A DNA stretch of 64,000 nt, taken from assembly GCA_026214975.1 (NCBI GenBank), contig CM047814.1, positions 20,793,541-20,857,540 on the forward strand. The letters are read 5' to 3'. Made by a program: the position numbers and the translations under genes. Below are positions 1-10,369 of the stretch, in pieces (the first letter of the stretch is position 1; the number at the start of each line of letters is the position of its first letter). Under the pieces are notes generated by a model. That model searched no databases and had not been told where the DNA came from. It saw only the letters and a list, made by a program, of their open reading frames with translations. This DNA comes from Gentiana macrophylla (Eukaryota > Streptophyta > Magnoliopsida > Gentianales > Gentianaceae).

Positions 1-545
1 AACAACATTTATAATCAACGTATACTTAAAATCTAATAAAAAAACTTATAAAAAAACTATAAAAGACTTAAAAAAAGCAACAATAAAAAAACTATAAAAA
101 CCTTTACAACAAAAGGATTATAAAAAAAATAAAAAAAAAAAAACGTTCGCTTTGATTTTTTTATATGTGTTGTGCCTCCGACACGATTACATATAAAAGA
201 TACGTAGGCAACCGAATTACCGGTATAAGCGTTGAAAAAATAACACAATTTACATATAAGAAAACAACACAATATATCTCACGTAATATTTAATAAAACA
301 ACATTTATAATCAACGTATACTTAAACCGACTCAAAAAACTTATAAAAAAACTATAAAAGTCTTAAAAAAACAATAATAAAAAAAACTATAAAAACCTTT
401 ACAACAAACTATAAAAGACTAAAATAAACAATAATAACTACGTTCGCTTCGATTTTTATATATGTGTTGTGCCACCGACACGATTATATATAAAAGATAC
501 GTAGGCAACCGAATTACTGGTACAAGCGTTGAAAAAATAACACAA
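1..545. repeat. Tandem repeat, period about 296 bp, two copies
   Basis: The block beginning AACAACATTTATAATC at position 1 recurs at 297. The copies share a block with GTGTTGTGCC, then GATACGTAGGCAACCG (199 and 496), then GCGTTGAAAAAATAACACAA. The second copy carries small indels. GATACGTAGGCA also occurs in the LTRs at 12417, 17518, 37680 and 45195, so part of the unit may derive from an LTR retrotransposon. Confidence 0.7.
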
Positions 546-926
546 ATTTTAAAAATAATATTATTTACATATAAATAAAATAACACAATATTAATATTAT
601 ATTTAAAACCGAATAAAAAACTATTTATAAAAAATATATATTACATTCGCTTTAGTAATTATAGTGAAAAGAATTGTAATTTGTTATGGTATTGAAAATA
701 ATAAGTATTATATGAAAATGTATAAAAAAAAATATAAAAAAAAATTAAAACCGTGGTCTGAACCGTGATCTGAACCGTGTGAACCGGAACCGGCAACCGC
801 CGGTTTGTTCAACCGGCGGTTCAGTTCAACCGCCGGTTTGTCAACCGGCCCAAACCGGGAGAAAACCAAACCGCCGGTTCCGGTTCCGGTCCGGTCCGGT
901 CCGGTTTGGTCATTTGGACGGGTCTA
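1..926. mobile_element. Right end of a hAT-type DNA transposon (left end outside window)
   Basis: The segment ends in GACGGGTCTA at 917-926. Read inward on the minus strand this gives TAGACCCGTCC, the TAG-start form seen at many plant hAT termini. Just inside it (about 775-905) is a dense run of CCGG/AACCGG words, the GC-rich subterminal repeat typical of plant hAT elements. The rest (1-770) is very AT-rich and partly tandemly duplicated. No transposase frame is visible, so this is either a non-autonomous copy or just the end of a longer one. The 8 bp after the end (ggtgcatc) are the expected target duplication, but the left partner is outside the window. Confidence 0.5.
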
Positions 927-1188
927 GGTGCATCGCAATACTTCACATATACCGGGCCACCTTTGGTCTATGTTGTGAATAGTCTATCTCGATCGATTTA
1001 AACATGCTCCTACTAACTCACATGGGTAAGCTCATGAAATGGTTGCACTTTATGTGAAAGGAATTCAACATCTTGGTCCACGTTTCAAAATATGTGGTTG
1101 TTCGGCTATAACATGATTTTTCGATATTGTCTTGGGTCATTATCCGTTAGACATGAAGTCTATAGCCGGCTTTTATGTTTATATGAGA
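927..1188. other. Host sequence between two hAT elements; possible exon fragment
   Basis: Non-repetitive sequence lying between two transposons. The plus frame entering from about 1038 is open, contains an ATG at 1092, and stays open across the hAT insertion point when one target-duplication copy is dropped. It then reads on from 6508 to a stop near 6556, ending CVKIYEG. The product is not recognised. This may be the last exon of a host gene split by the hAT, or chance. Confidence 0.25.
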
Positions 1189-1783
1189 TCTGGCTTCTGG
1201 GGCGGACCCACCCTTTACTAAAGGGGTCCATGGACCCGGCTAAAAAAAAAAAAAACCAAATCGACGTCGTTTTGGCGTTTTGAGTTTTTTTAATTTTTTT
1301 TTAAAATTTTATATATTTAATATATTATAAAATTTATGAAACCAAAAAATATCTCACCCCAATCCCCAAAACCTGTCGGCTTTCCCCCCTCTTTCCCCAT
1401 AATCAACCCCTGCTCAGTCCTCACCTCCTCCTCTACTCAGAGTCTCAGATCGCTCGCTCGCCCTCCTCCTCCACCCAAGCACTGGCAAGACAACCTGCTC
1501 CTTGCCTGAGTTGCCTCCACCTCCGGCATAGGAAGATTCAAGATTGGAGTAAGCATTGAAAGCAACAATAAGGTAAAACATAAAATAAGAGCACTCCCCT
1601 TTCATTTAATCATCTTTATAAATTATAATAGGTTCGTTTTATTAGTTGATTTTGTTACTTGTTACTTGTTAACCGAGAAAATTGATTGCTTGGATATGAA
1701 ATACAATGTTGCTTTGAGTTTAATTTGTTGATGTGTTAATGACTCATAAATTTAATTTGAATGATTTATAGGACAATTTTGTG

Positions 1784-3300
1784 ATGACGGATATCAGAAA
1801 GTTTATGACTAAACGAAAAGTCAGAGGACGTAGAAACTGGTGTAAGGGAGGGTGTCTCTTCTGATGTTGGTAGTGCATTTGTCATTGCGAAAGACTCTGT
1901 TGCCATAAAATCAGCTAGTAAAGAGTAAGTTGATGTGAGTTGCGGAAAGAAAAAAAATATCGGATTATCACCTGAATCAACTTGATGAGATAAGGAGAGC
2001 TTATTTGATAAAAGGACCTTGTCAACCTCGTTCGCATAATTTCCCTTGGAGAAGCATAGGAAATTGACAACGTCGATTTAAGCCGGAGTGGTTTGATGAG
2101 TTCTCAAATTGGTTAGAGTATAGTGTGAAAGAAGATAAAGCATATTGCTTGTGTTGTTATTTGTTTAGAGATCACATTAACAATAAAAAATGTGGGGGGA
2201 CATTTATGAGTAAAGAATTTTGTGGGTGGAATAAGAAAGCCACTTTGGATGAACATGTTGGTGGTGTTAATAGTGCCCATAAATTGGCGGTAAGTAAGTG
2301 TCATGATCTAATGAACCCAAACCAAGCCAATGATCTTTCCTTTCATAAACAAACACAGGTTTCCGCACATAAATATAGAATTCGACTCAATGCTTCTATT
2401 GATGATTGTAGATATTTGTTGCACCAAGGGTTACCTTTTCATGGTCATGATGAGTCGGAAAAATATTTAAATAGAGGAAATTTTCTTAAATTGATTAAGG
2501 TAATTGCTAAACAAACTGATTTGGTTGGTAATGTTGTTCTTAAAAATGCTCCAAAAAATAATCAAATGGTCTCTCCTGTCATTCAAAAGGATATTATTTA
2601 TTGTTTTGCACAAGAGATTTTGCAAAAGATACTTGAAGAGATTAATGGTGATTGTTTTTCGTTGATGGTGGAAGAGTCTAGTGATGTATCCGGTAAAGAA
2701 CAAATGGCAGTGGTTTTTAGATTTGTTGACTCTTACGGGAATGTGAAAGAGAGGTTTATTTGTGTTATCCATGTGCATGAGACTTCGGCATTGTCTTTAA
2801 AATCTGCTATTGATTATTTGTTTGCTAAATTGGGTTTGAGTTTGATGACAATCCGGGGTCAAGGCTATGACGGGGCAAGTAATATGTCCGGTGAATTCCA
2901 TGGGTTGAAAGCTTTAATTATGAATGAGAACAAATCTGCACATTATGTTCATTGCTTTGCTCATCAACTTCAATTGGCTCTTGTTGTTGTGGCTGTAAAC
3001 AATTTAAAATTACGGATTTTTTTCGTATGGTATCTTGCTTGTTGAATGTTGTTGGGGATTCTTGTAAGCGTAAAGACATGATTCGGGAAAGTCAAGCATA
3101 AAAATTAGAAGAGGGAATTGCTACTGGTTTGATTGACATGGGAAATGGATTAAATCAAGAGTTGAGTCTTATAAGAGCCGGTGATACACGTTGGGGGTCT
3201 CATTATAAATCATTGATGAACTTGGAAAGGTTGTACTCTACTATTACTGAAGTTCTTGATTTTGTTATAGTTGAAGGTAGAGACGTGTATAAAAAAAAGT
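1784..3300 (+). pseudogene. hAT transposase, N-terminal and central part (TTF zinc finger / DUF4371), broken
   Basis: Transposase of the hAT superfamily, which excises and reinserts the element in the nucleus. The frame probably begins at the ATG at 1784 (MTDIRKFMTKRK), with a stop at about 2070. The longest open stretch is 2125-3045. It contains the TTF-type finger (KAYCLCCYLF, then CGGTF, CGWNKKA and AHKLA), followed by the DUF4371/RNase H-like core with GQGYDGASNMSG and HCFAHQLQLAL, all hallmarks of this lineage. A frameshift near 3010 moves the reading to the next frame (TDFFRMVSCLLN), a TAA follows near 3103, and RAGDTRWGSH is still readable near 3180. The gene then stops at the foreign insertion at 3315. 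It is clearly a pseudogene with several independent lesions. Confidence 0.88.
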
Positions 3301-3314
3301 GAAGCAAAAGGTTT

Positions 3315-4478
3315 TGACGGACGTTTTCTAGGCTATACAATCCTTACCGGCAGTGTACCGGGTCAAATTGTAGTGCTAGTCTGGTGAGTCAGGTCGTATC
3401 CTCAGGGAAATGAAGATCTAATTCAAAGTGTGGTTAAACACCAAAAAGCTATTATTAACTCGATCTAAGTCGCAGTTTTATCAGTTTTGTCGGGTTAGAT
3501 CGTTAGATTAGTTAGATTGTTAGTAAAGCAGTAAATAAATATATAAATATAAAAATAGATAATATATATATTTTTGGATTTAGCCAAGAATACGTTACTG
3601 AATTACGATCTCTTTTTAGTAGAAATAAATGAGACAGATCTTTTTCTTGATGCAAGGAGGTCAATTATATATGAACCGGTGTACTCCTAAGCTAGACAAT
3701 TCCTCCTCACACGAGCGTATGAAATTGTCATATGTCAAATGTCATCAGTCCAAGGTCCACAACTGCCCCATGCTAATCTTAGTTAGTCTCGAGCAGTACC
3801 AGTACAAATCTACCCCGGATAAAAGAGGTTATTCCGTTTGTCAGACGGCCGATGTTATTCAAAAGGCTCCGGTTGTCAGGCGGATCGATTTAACTTTCCG
3901 GTGTTAGTTTCAATTAAACCGTTGATTTTAACATTATTACGATCTTGAGCACAAATTTAATAAGATTTGTTTTTCTAAGACAAATCTGCCCCCGGGTAGG
4001 AAATAGGATTCCGTTTGTCAGGCGGCCATTTTTACCCTCCGGTCTTTCTATCCGTACATTTAAGTGTAAATAGAAAGAGATTCATTATAATTGGTTTTAA
4101 TCATGATTGAGAGTCGATCATTCATTTTACCAAAAGATTAACTAATTGATTCATATCTTGGCTAGATATTACTACTACTAATATATATATGTATATAAAT
4201 AGATAGAAATAATAAACATAATAACATTAGAAAATTACCGATTATAACTCTTTGAATTGGAGCCTAATCCTCGTGAAAGTAACAACGGCTTCCGAGACAA
4301 CAATCCTCGATAATAAATCCAAGCATTACAACGATACTACTCTATTTATTTATACACATAAAAACATATATATACATACATGTATATATGTATATATAAG
4401 GCCCAAAATAAAAATAAAAGAAGGGAAGAAGATAGATGAAATATATATATATGAATGTATATATATATATTTTGGGGA

Positions 4479-4536
<58 letters not shown>

Positions 4537-5533
4537 AGTGTATGCAAAAAGAAAGAAAAAGAAAGGGACGAAGAAGAAGGGAAAAGAAGGGGCAAGAAGA
4601 AGAGATGAAAATGGGGGAGTATATATAGATAGATATAGCATGTGGGAGGATTTTAGGGAATATTGATCATCATTGCAAGTAACATGCATCAAATTGGGCA
4701 AAAATCTGCATTTTTCGGCGTGCGCCGCTAAAGGCCAGTTTGCGCCGGTAAAAGCTCTTTGCGACGTTTGACGATTTATAAAGATTCTTCACAGCTGTTT
4801 GGTAAAACGACCATAACTTGAGTTGTAGACCTCCAATTGACGTGATTCAAAATGCGTTGGAAAGCTCATTTGAAGATCTAAAACTTTCATGAAGAAGTCT
4901 TCCCCATAAAATGCCTCTAAGTTGGGTCAAATGTCTGTCGTAGATATTTTACGGTAGAAGCATTCAGGACAATTGATCCGTTTGAACTTGTTAGCTTGTG
5001 GCACATTCTTCCATCCATCAAAATACATCTTTTTAGGCCTCAAAACATGTCGTTACGTGGAATATTTTGATGGCCTTGGGCTCCAAGTAATCCTTCTTCA
5101 GTCAGGCAAAACTCTCGTCTCGTTATCCAGTCTTTAGTTCTGTCTCCGTAGTAAATCTTATCTTTCTTACCTGAATACAAAGAAACTAACCATGAGTAAA
5201 TCGACAATAAAAGTTAAGTAAGCTGCGTTGAATTTTCTTGACTCTTTTAGGTTAATATTACGAGTCTTTAGCTATGATATTTTTAGATCTAACATAATAG
5301 TGAAAAATAAAACGTTTATAAAATATAGTAATTTTTATCACGACAGTCCGGTTATTAAATCGATAAAAAACTTATAAAAATACCATAAAAACACGATAAT
5401 TTATATAATAATTACTACTTATACATTTTGATAAAACTTAGTATTTATGATTTGATTTGATACATAAATGCTCAAAATGGTATCAGAAGTGGGGCGAAAT
5501 GTCATAATAATGATCATAAACTTATCTCTCATC
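3315..5533 (+). mobile_element. LTR-retrotransposon fragment: one about 2.16-kb LTR plus primer-binding site, inserted in the hAT transposase
   Basis: Foreign DNA between two copies of aggttt (3309-3314 and 5534-5539), in the middle of the transposase frame. It starts TGACGG and has a natural LTR end at 5474 (ATGCTCA). Three bases later comes TGGTATCAGA (5478-5487), complementary to the 3' end of initiator Met-tRNA, the usual plant primer-binding site. Only about 46 bases of leader follow before transposase sequence resumes. Inside the LTR are two related GC-richer blocks (about 3811-3904 and 3985-4055) sharing TTCCGTTTGTCAG and CGGCC. A conserved-looking tract lies at 4700-5110. No coding capacity is seen. 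The lineage is unknown. Confidence 0.65.
4481..4535. repeat. Compound (TG)n(TA)n microsatellite
   Basis: A TG run followed by a long TA run, inside the LTR fragment. The short tyrosine/isoleucine-rich open frames across it on both strands are repeat artefacts. Confidence 0.9.
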
Positions 5534-5540
5534 AGGTTTG

Positions 5541-6373
5541 TTGAAGTATTTCAAGTCATTCAAATGTGTTTCTATTAGCAAATGATGTTGCTTATATTAT
5601 CGATTTCAAATGAATTGACAATAGCTTTGCAAAGAAAAGATGAAGACTGTTGAACGCTATGTCACTTGTTAGAGTCGTTAAGGAGAGACTACAAGAGGTA
5701 AGAGATGATGGTTGGGAAGGTCTCTTACAAAAGATCACCACATTTTGCAATAAACATGGAATTGATTGCTTCTAAGAATTCTCGGCGTAAAGGTAACATT
5801 ACAAATGATTTTCATTATCGTGTGGAAACCTTCTATGCAACTATAGATATGCAACTTTTGGAGCTTAATGAGCGATTCAATGAGATTAATTCCGAGCTGC
5901 TTCTTTGTATTGCTTGTTTGAGTCCGGCTAATAATTTTTGTGCGTTTGATGCAAAAAAGTTGGTAAGGCTAGCTCAATTTTATCCTGATGACTTCTCTCG
6001 TGTTGAGTGCTCGACACTTGAAAACCAATTACCGACCTATATTTTGGATATACGAGGAGATGACCGGTTTAGTCAATTGAATGGGCTTGGCAATCTATCT
6101 ACAATGTTTGTGGAAACAAGAAAACACTTGGTTTATCCACTTGTGTATCGACTTTTGAAGTTAGCATTGGTTTTACCGGTTACAACAACAACTGTAGAAA
6201 GATGCTTCTCTGCAATGAGAATTATCAAGACGGATTTGCGGAACCGGATTCATGATGATTTTCTGAATGAATGTCTTGTTTGTTTTATCGAAACCGAGTT
6301 GTTTAATGGTATTAAAAATGATGCCATAATTGAACGATTTCAGAAAATGAAAAAGCGTAGAATATCATTGTAG
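5541..6373 (+). pseudogene. hAT transposase, C-terminal part with dimerisation domain, broken
   Basis: Continuation of the transposase of the 1197-6499 element after the LTR fragment. The first part (5541-5700) is recognisable only across frames and contains stops. From 5705 a single frame of 222 codons is open to the TAG at 6371. It encodes LAQFYPDDFS and then the C-terminal hAT dimerisation signature around YRLLKLALVLPVTTTTVERC followed by FSAMRIIKTDLRNR. In plant hATs this domain mediates the transposase dimerisation required for activity. About 120 bases separate the stop from the right terminus, normal for a 3' UTR. Confidence 0.88.
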
Positions 6374-6507
6374 TTTTACGGTTGTATGAAACATTTTGTG
6401 TTTTTTGAATTTAACGGTTGTAATTTTTGAACTATGTATTTCAATAAAATAATATGTCATTTTAGACCCCGATCAAATTCTTTTCTGGCTCCGCCACTGT
6501 CTGGCTT

Positions 6508-7028
6508 GTTGTTTTAGAGCCCAAAGAAACAACACGTTGTGTCAAGATCTATGAAGGATGATGAACAATGATGTTGATATTTTGTGGTGCTTATGATAAG
6601 CATTGCTTAATTAGCCATCAATAAAACTTGCATTAATTCAAGTAGAAAAAAAATAATATAGGGATGCAAAAACAATGAATAGTAATAATAATAATTAATA
6701 TCAGAAGAATACATACAAAGCATACATTCAAAAGCTGCAGTCCTGCAAAAACCAATTAATACCTTCCTTTGTCTACTATCATCTTGTCAGCAAGTTATCT
6801 ACCACCCTCCCCCCATAACCATTCTTCTGGTAGCTTCATTCATTACCACCGGTCAATTAATTATATACCAAAATAAACAAATATATTTGTCACACTTTCA
6901 ATAATCACCCATCATCTAAGTCATTAACTATATATATTATATTATATTATATTAATTAATTATATGACTTATTGATTGATACGATTTAAACATGACCCGA
7001 ACAACAACGTGTGTCTCGATCCGTCACA
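6508..7028 (-). other. Intergenic / LOG 3' untranslated region
   Basis: AT-rich sequence downstream of the LOG stop codon (LOG runs on minus). It presumably contains the LOG 3' UTR and polyadenylation region, but no clear minus-strand AATAAA was found. A plus-strand AATAAA lies near 6621, just beyond the possible host exon that ends near 6556. No other gene was seen. Confidence 0.4.
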
Positions 7029-7596
7029 CTATCCGGTATTAGCAATTTCTGTAGCCTTCAAAACATTCATCACCACTTGCCCTGGTGGCGGTTGTTGTTG
7101 TTGTTGTTGCTGCTGCTCAACTTCCCATTTCATTTTTGCAAGGCTTTCGTCACGCACAGGAACATACTCCTGAAAACATCAGATTGTGATACAACGGTTG
7201 TGTCTGTATCGTTAGTCTCGTAAATATATGTTGATGATGATGATGGGACAGTGTGTGTGTGTGTTATAGCTGGTAAAGGCTAAAATGGGAATTACTTGAG
7301 GATATACTAAAGAGAATGATGTCAGCATTTATAACTATTTAAGTGAAAATTAAGAAAAAGAAATTAATGGCGTATGAAAAACGCATACTGTAATATATGG
7401 AATTGAATAGCCTAGATAGAGACCTCAAGTTTGTGAACAAGTTCAATGGCGGTTGGAGCAGAGACGAAGATATGACGCTGATATGGCTTTATGAACCCAT
7501 CTTCAACTGCTTTGTCTATGAACGTCAGTAGGAAGTCATAATATCCATCCACGTTCAGTAATCCCACCTGTTTTTTTTTTTTCCACCATTTTTAAT

Positions 7597-7629
<33 letters not shown>

Positions 7630-8770
7630 CATCTTTATACAAAATTTATTACTTGATGAAATTCATTCATTATAAAACTACTACTTACTGGCTTCTCATG
7701 TATACCCAGTTGAGCCCAAGTTATAACTTCAAGCAACTCTTCCAAAGTGCCATACCCTCCTGTTGTTCATGTTCAAGTTCAAGTTCAAGTTCAAGTTCAA
7801 GTTCAAGAAACCCCAAAACGCTAATTCAAAATATAAATAAATATATACATACATATAACACGATACAGATTAATATTGTGTCGGAATAAAGAAAGTCTAA
7901 GATGAACCTGGCAAGGCAATGAAGCAATCGGAGAGACGAGCCATCTCAGCTTTCCTCTGGTGCATACCAGAAACCTCCCTTAATTCCCCTACTGTTTCAC
8001 CAGTTTTCTGTATACATCAAATTAACATTAACAATATACATAAAAAAAATCCCAAAAAAAAAAAAGATTATTAACCGGCCGGCCAGCATTTGAAGAATAA
8101 AGAATAAAAGATTTTCAAAAAAAATTTAAATAATATTCACCTCTTTTCCTATGAGAGCTCTAGGTATAACCCTGCACAACCAAATTAAAACCAGGAAGAA
8201 TATCAATAAACTATACTACATAGTCTCATTACAGTTTATGAGTATGTAAATGATATTGTCACACTAGTATTATTTATATAAATACGAAAATGCAAATAAA
8301 CATAAGAATATGAGTGGGTATCTGGATATTATAATGAAATGATATTCACTGATCGTGCATGACTCATACAACGGTTATGTTCGTATCATTACTCTACGGA
8401 AATGACGTACCCAAGGACGTGTCCTCCTCCAGCATGAACCGTTTTTGAAACCAAACCCATTAGCCCAATGCTTCCTCCACCATACACAAGATCCACTTTC
8501 CTTGTCACCTTTTCATCAAACCCCAATTTATATTATCATGATGTCGATATATATACATATATATATGCACACAGACATTATACATACATATATATATATA
8601 TATATATAAAGATTATAACGAATAAATAAGCAAAAAAAACTGACCAGTTCCCGGCCTAAATCAAGGGCAGCCTCCTTGTAGCAATCTCTCTTACCAGAAC
8701 TGCTACCACAAAATACACACACCCGCTTGAATCTTGATCCACCAACCTGCTGCTTCTTGTTGTTTTCCAT
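7029..8770 (-). CDS. LOG: Cytokinin riboside 5'-monophosphate phosphoribohydrolase (LOG, LOG5-like)
   Basis: LOG releases active cytokinin bases from cytokinin nucleoside monophosphates in the cytosol. Seven exons join in frame: 8770-8645, 8508-8411, 8171-8141, 8007-7908, 7759-7689, 7567-7424, 7169-7029. All introns are GT-AG. The product is 236 aa, normal for the family. The start is the ATG giving MENNKKQQ. Seen in order: [15 protein letters not shown] (about 14-28), [12 protein letters not shown] (49-60), MHQRKAEM (100-107) with the conserved Arg103, and the family signature PGGYGTLEE (118-126) with the catalytic Glu. The C-terminal tail holds eight glutamines before PPPG. Arabidopsis LOG5 also has a Q-rich tail and a similar [15 protein letters not shown] block, so LOG5-like is my best guess; the paralogue is not certain. 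No lesion was found; it looks functional. Confidence 0.95.
7598..7630. repeat. (ATT)n microsatellite in LOG intron 5
   Basis: About ten ATT units in the intron between LOG exons 5 and 6. A likely length-polymorphic site. Confidence 0.85.
7767..7807. repeat. (GTTCAA)n hexanucleotide repeat next to a LOG splice acceptor
   Basis: Six to seven units of GTTCAA on plus (TTGAAC on minus) in LOG intron 4. The repeat begins within about ten bases of the splice acceptor of exon 5. A length change here would alter the polypyrimidine/branch-point region. Confidence 0.85.
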
Positions 8771-9454
8771 TTCTTATGTTTAATTTTTCTAAAGCCAAAA
8801 TATGGTTTAATTAATTATTTTTTTCTCCTCTAATTTGGGTCTGAAGAATTAAGAATAGAGAAGAAAAAGATGACGTTGACAACAAGAAATTTTAGATGTA
8901 AAAACCAAAGAGTACTTAAGAGTATATATATATAAACGTACAACTGCAGATATAGAGATATAAATATGTGTATTTGTATTATATTAATATATAATGGGAG
9001 GCTGTATACAGCAATTATAATGATAGAAGAAGAAATGTTCTTTCATTCGGATTATAAGATAGGCTTACATACAAAGACAAAAACAAGTACTTTATATTAA
9101 GGACGGTTCATAAGAATAATTCTACCGGGGCCTGGCTCCATATTATTATGTTATTAACAAAGTGACATGTGGTAAAAACAAGAATATTCATTACACTATG
9201 ATTGTTTTTTTATAATAAAAAATATAAAGTTATGTTTTGATATACAATTTCTTATGCTCTATCTTATAATAAAAATAAAAAGTGAAATTTGTCTAAATAC
9301 ATCCGTCTTTTTAAACGAATTAATGCGATTTAATTGCACAAGATAAGCTATACGCTGGTGATTTGAATTTAAGACGTTGATTTTGAGTTTATTATACCCT
9401 ACATTTTGATTTGGTACTTTGAACCTTAATTTAATTTCGGGTGCGTAGATGGGT
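8771..9454 (-). promoter_or_regulatory. LOG 5' UTR and promoter region
   Basis: Upstream of the LOG start on the minus strand. A TATA-like run (TTTATATATATATA read on minus, about 8920-8937) lies about 150-165 bases above the ATG, a plausible core promoter. A GTTGTCAACGTCATC stretch (about 8870-8885, minus) contains TTGAC-like and TGACG-like words, which is weak evidence alone. The large MULE begins only about 0.7 kb upstream of the coding start. No gene was seen. Confidence 0.35.
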
Positions 9455-9539
9455 CGGATAGCCAGAGGATTTTGGAAAATCGAGAAGCCTGTCCTCTCCA
9501 TTCTTGGAATTAAATTCACGAATTGTACCACATTCGTTT

Positions 9540-9845
9540 TTAGATAACACGCCGTTAATAGCGGCGTAAAATCAATTTTTACGCCGATAATACTGGCGTA
9601 AATCCACCCCAGACCTTGATATGCATATCCACTCATTATTGGCGTAACGAGACCCATTTTACGCCAATAATAGTGGCGTAAAAATGCATTAACGATGGTA
9701 ATAACAGCGTAAAAGTTTGAATTGACAAAGAATTGCTTATTGGCGTAACGAGACTCATTTTACGCTACTAATATTGACGTACTACGCTGCTATTACTTGC
9801 GTAAAATCAGTCTCGTTATGCCAATAATATTGACTCTTTGTCAAT
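9540..9845. repeat. Palindromic GGCGTAA/TTACGCC array, left TIR outer cluster
   Basis: Repeated short hairpins of the form TTATTGGCGTAA ... TTACGCCAATAA separated by about 10-20 bases, for example at 9639-9672 and 9737-9775. At least eight exact GGCGT or ACGCC cores plus several degenerate ones occur in about 300 bp. The same array is found mirrored in the right TIR, so it is a conserved part of the transposon end. Confidence 0.85.
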
Positions 9846-10154
9846 TCCCCGCCATTTCAATGTGTGAATTCCCCCCATATCACCCACTTACCACCAAAAA
9901 AATCTTACTTAAAAAAAACCATACACAAAATCCCCAAAATCCTGTGTTTAATCTTGAATTTGGGTATCATAAAAAAAAGAGGTTGCTCCATCAAGGAAGT
10001 TCGGCATGAGTAACTATGTTTTGTTTTTTTGCAACAACTTCATATGATGTAATGTGTATAGTGTTTTTGTATTATTGTTGTGCAAAAAGAGTGGGGGTAA
10101 TTTAGCTGTTTAGCTGAATTTCATGAAGAAATTGACGAAGATGATGTAATGGAT

Positions 10155-10275
10155 TGTTTTTTATTGGCGTTAAACCAAATTTTACGCCAATATTATTGGC
10201 CTTAAGAGTGTTTTAACGCCACTATTATTAGCGTTAATTTTGGTTTAACGCCAATAAATATTGGCGCTTTTTTTT
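10155..10275. repeat. Palindromic GGCGTTAA array, left TIR inner cluster
   Basis: A second cluster of the same hairpin, here with a GGCGTTAA core: TATTGGCGTTAA, TTTACGCCAATATT, TTAACGCCACTATT, TTAACGCCAATAAATATTGGCG. It mirrors 33810-33920 in the right TIR. Confidence 0.85.
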
Positions 10276-10313
10276 TTTGGCGAAAAGTTATTTTTGTGTA
10301 TAGAATATATTAA

Positions 10314-10316
<3 letters not shown>

Positions 10317-10369
<53 letters not shown>
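10317..10369. repeat. (TA)n microsatellite
   Basis: A pure TA run of about 26 units in the left TIR. Confidence 0.95.

Larger units (their letters stand above)
1197..6499 (+). mobile_element. hAT transposon, 5.3 kb, with TTF-finger transposase remnant
   Basis: The element is bounded by an exact 8-bp target duplication, tctggctt, at 1189-1196 and 6500-6507. The right terminus CTGGCTCCGCCACTG reads CAGTGGCGGAGCCAG inward, a classic plant hAT end. The left end CTGGGGCGGACCC is a mutated match. Inside, on the plus strand, is a broken transposase of the family with an N-terminal TTF-type zinc finger, DUF4371 region and C-terminal hAT dimerisation domain. The frame is split by an LTR-derived insertion at 3315-5533. 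The transposase is non-functional, so the copy cannot move on its own. Confidence 0.9.

Noticed and set aside
4252..4701. Several overlapping open frames rich in Ile-Tyr on both strands
   Set aside because: They are translations of TA/TG microsatellites; the same happens at 11157-11545, 22260-22716 and 22962-23398.
9390..9402. TTATTATACCCTA near 9391 and its inverse near 34846 as the true MULE termini
   Set aside because: The 13-bp match is inverted as expected, but the sequence between it and the clear TIR edge differs and no 9-bp duplication flanks it, so the outer border stays at about 9455/34712.
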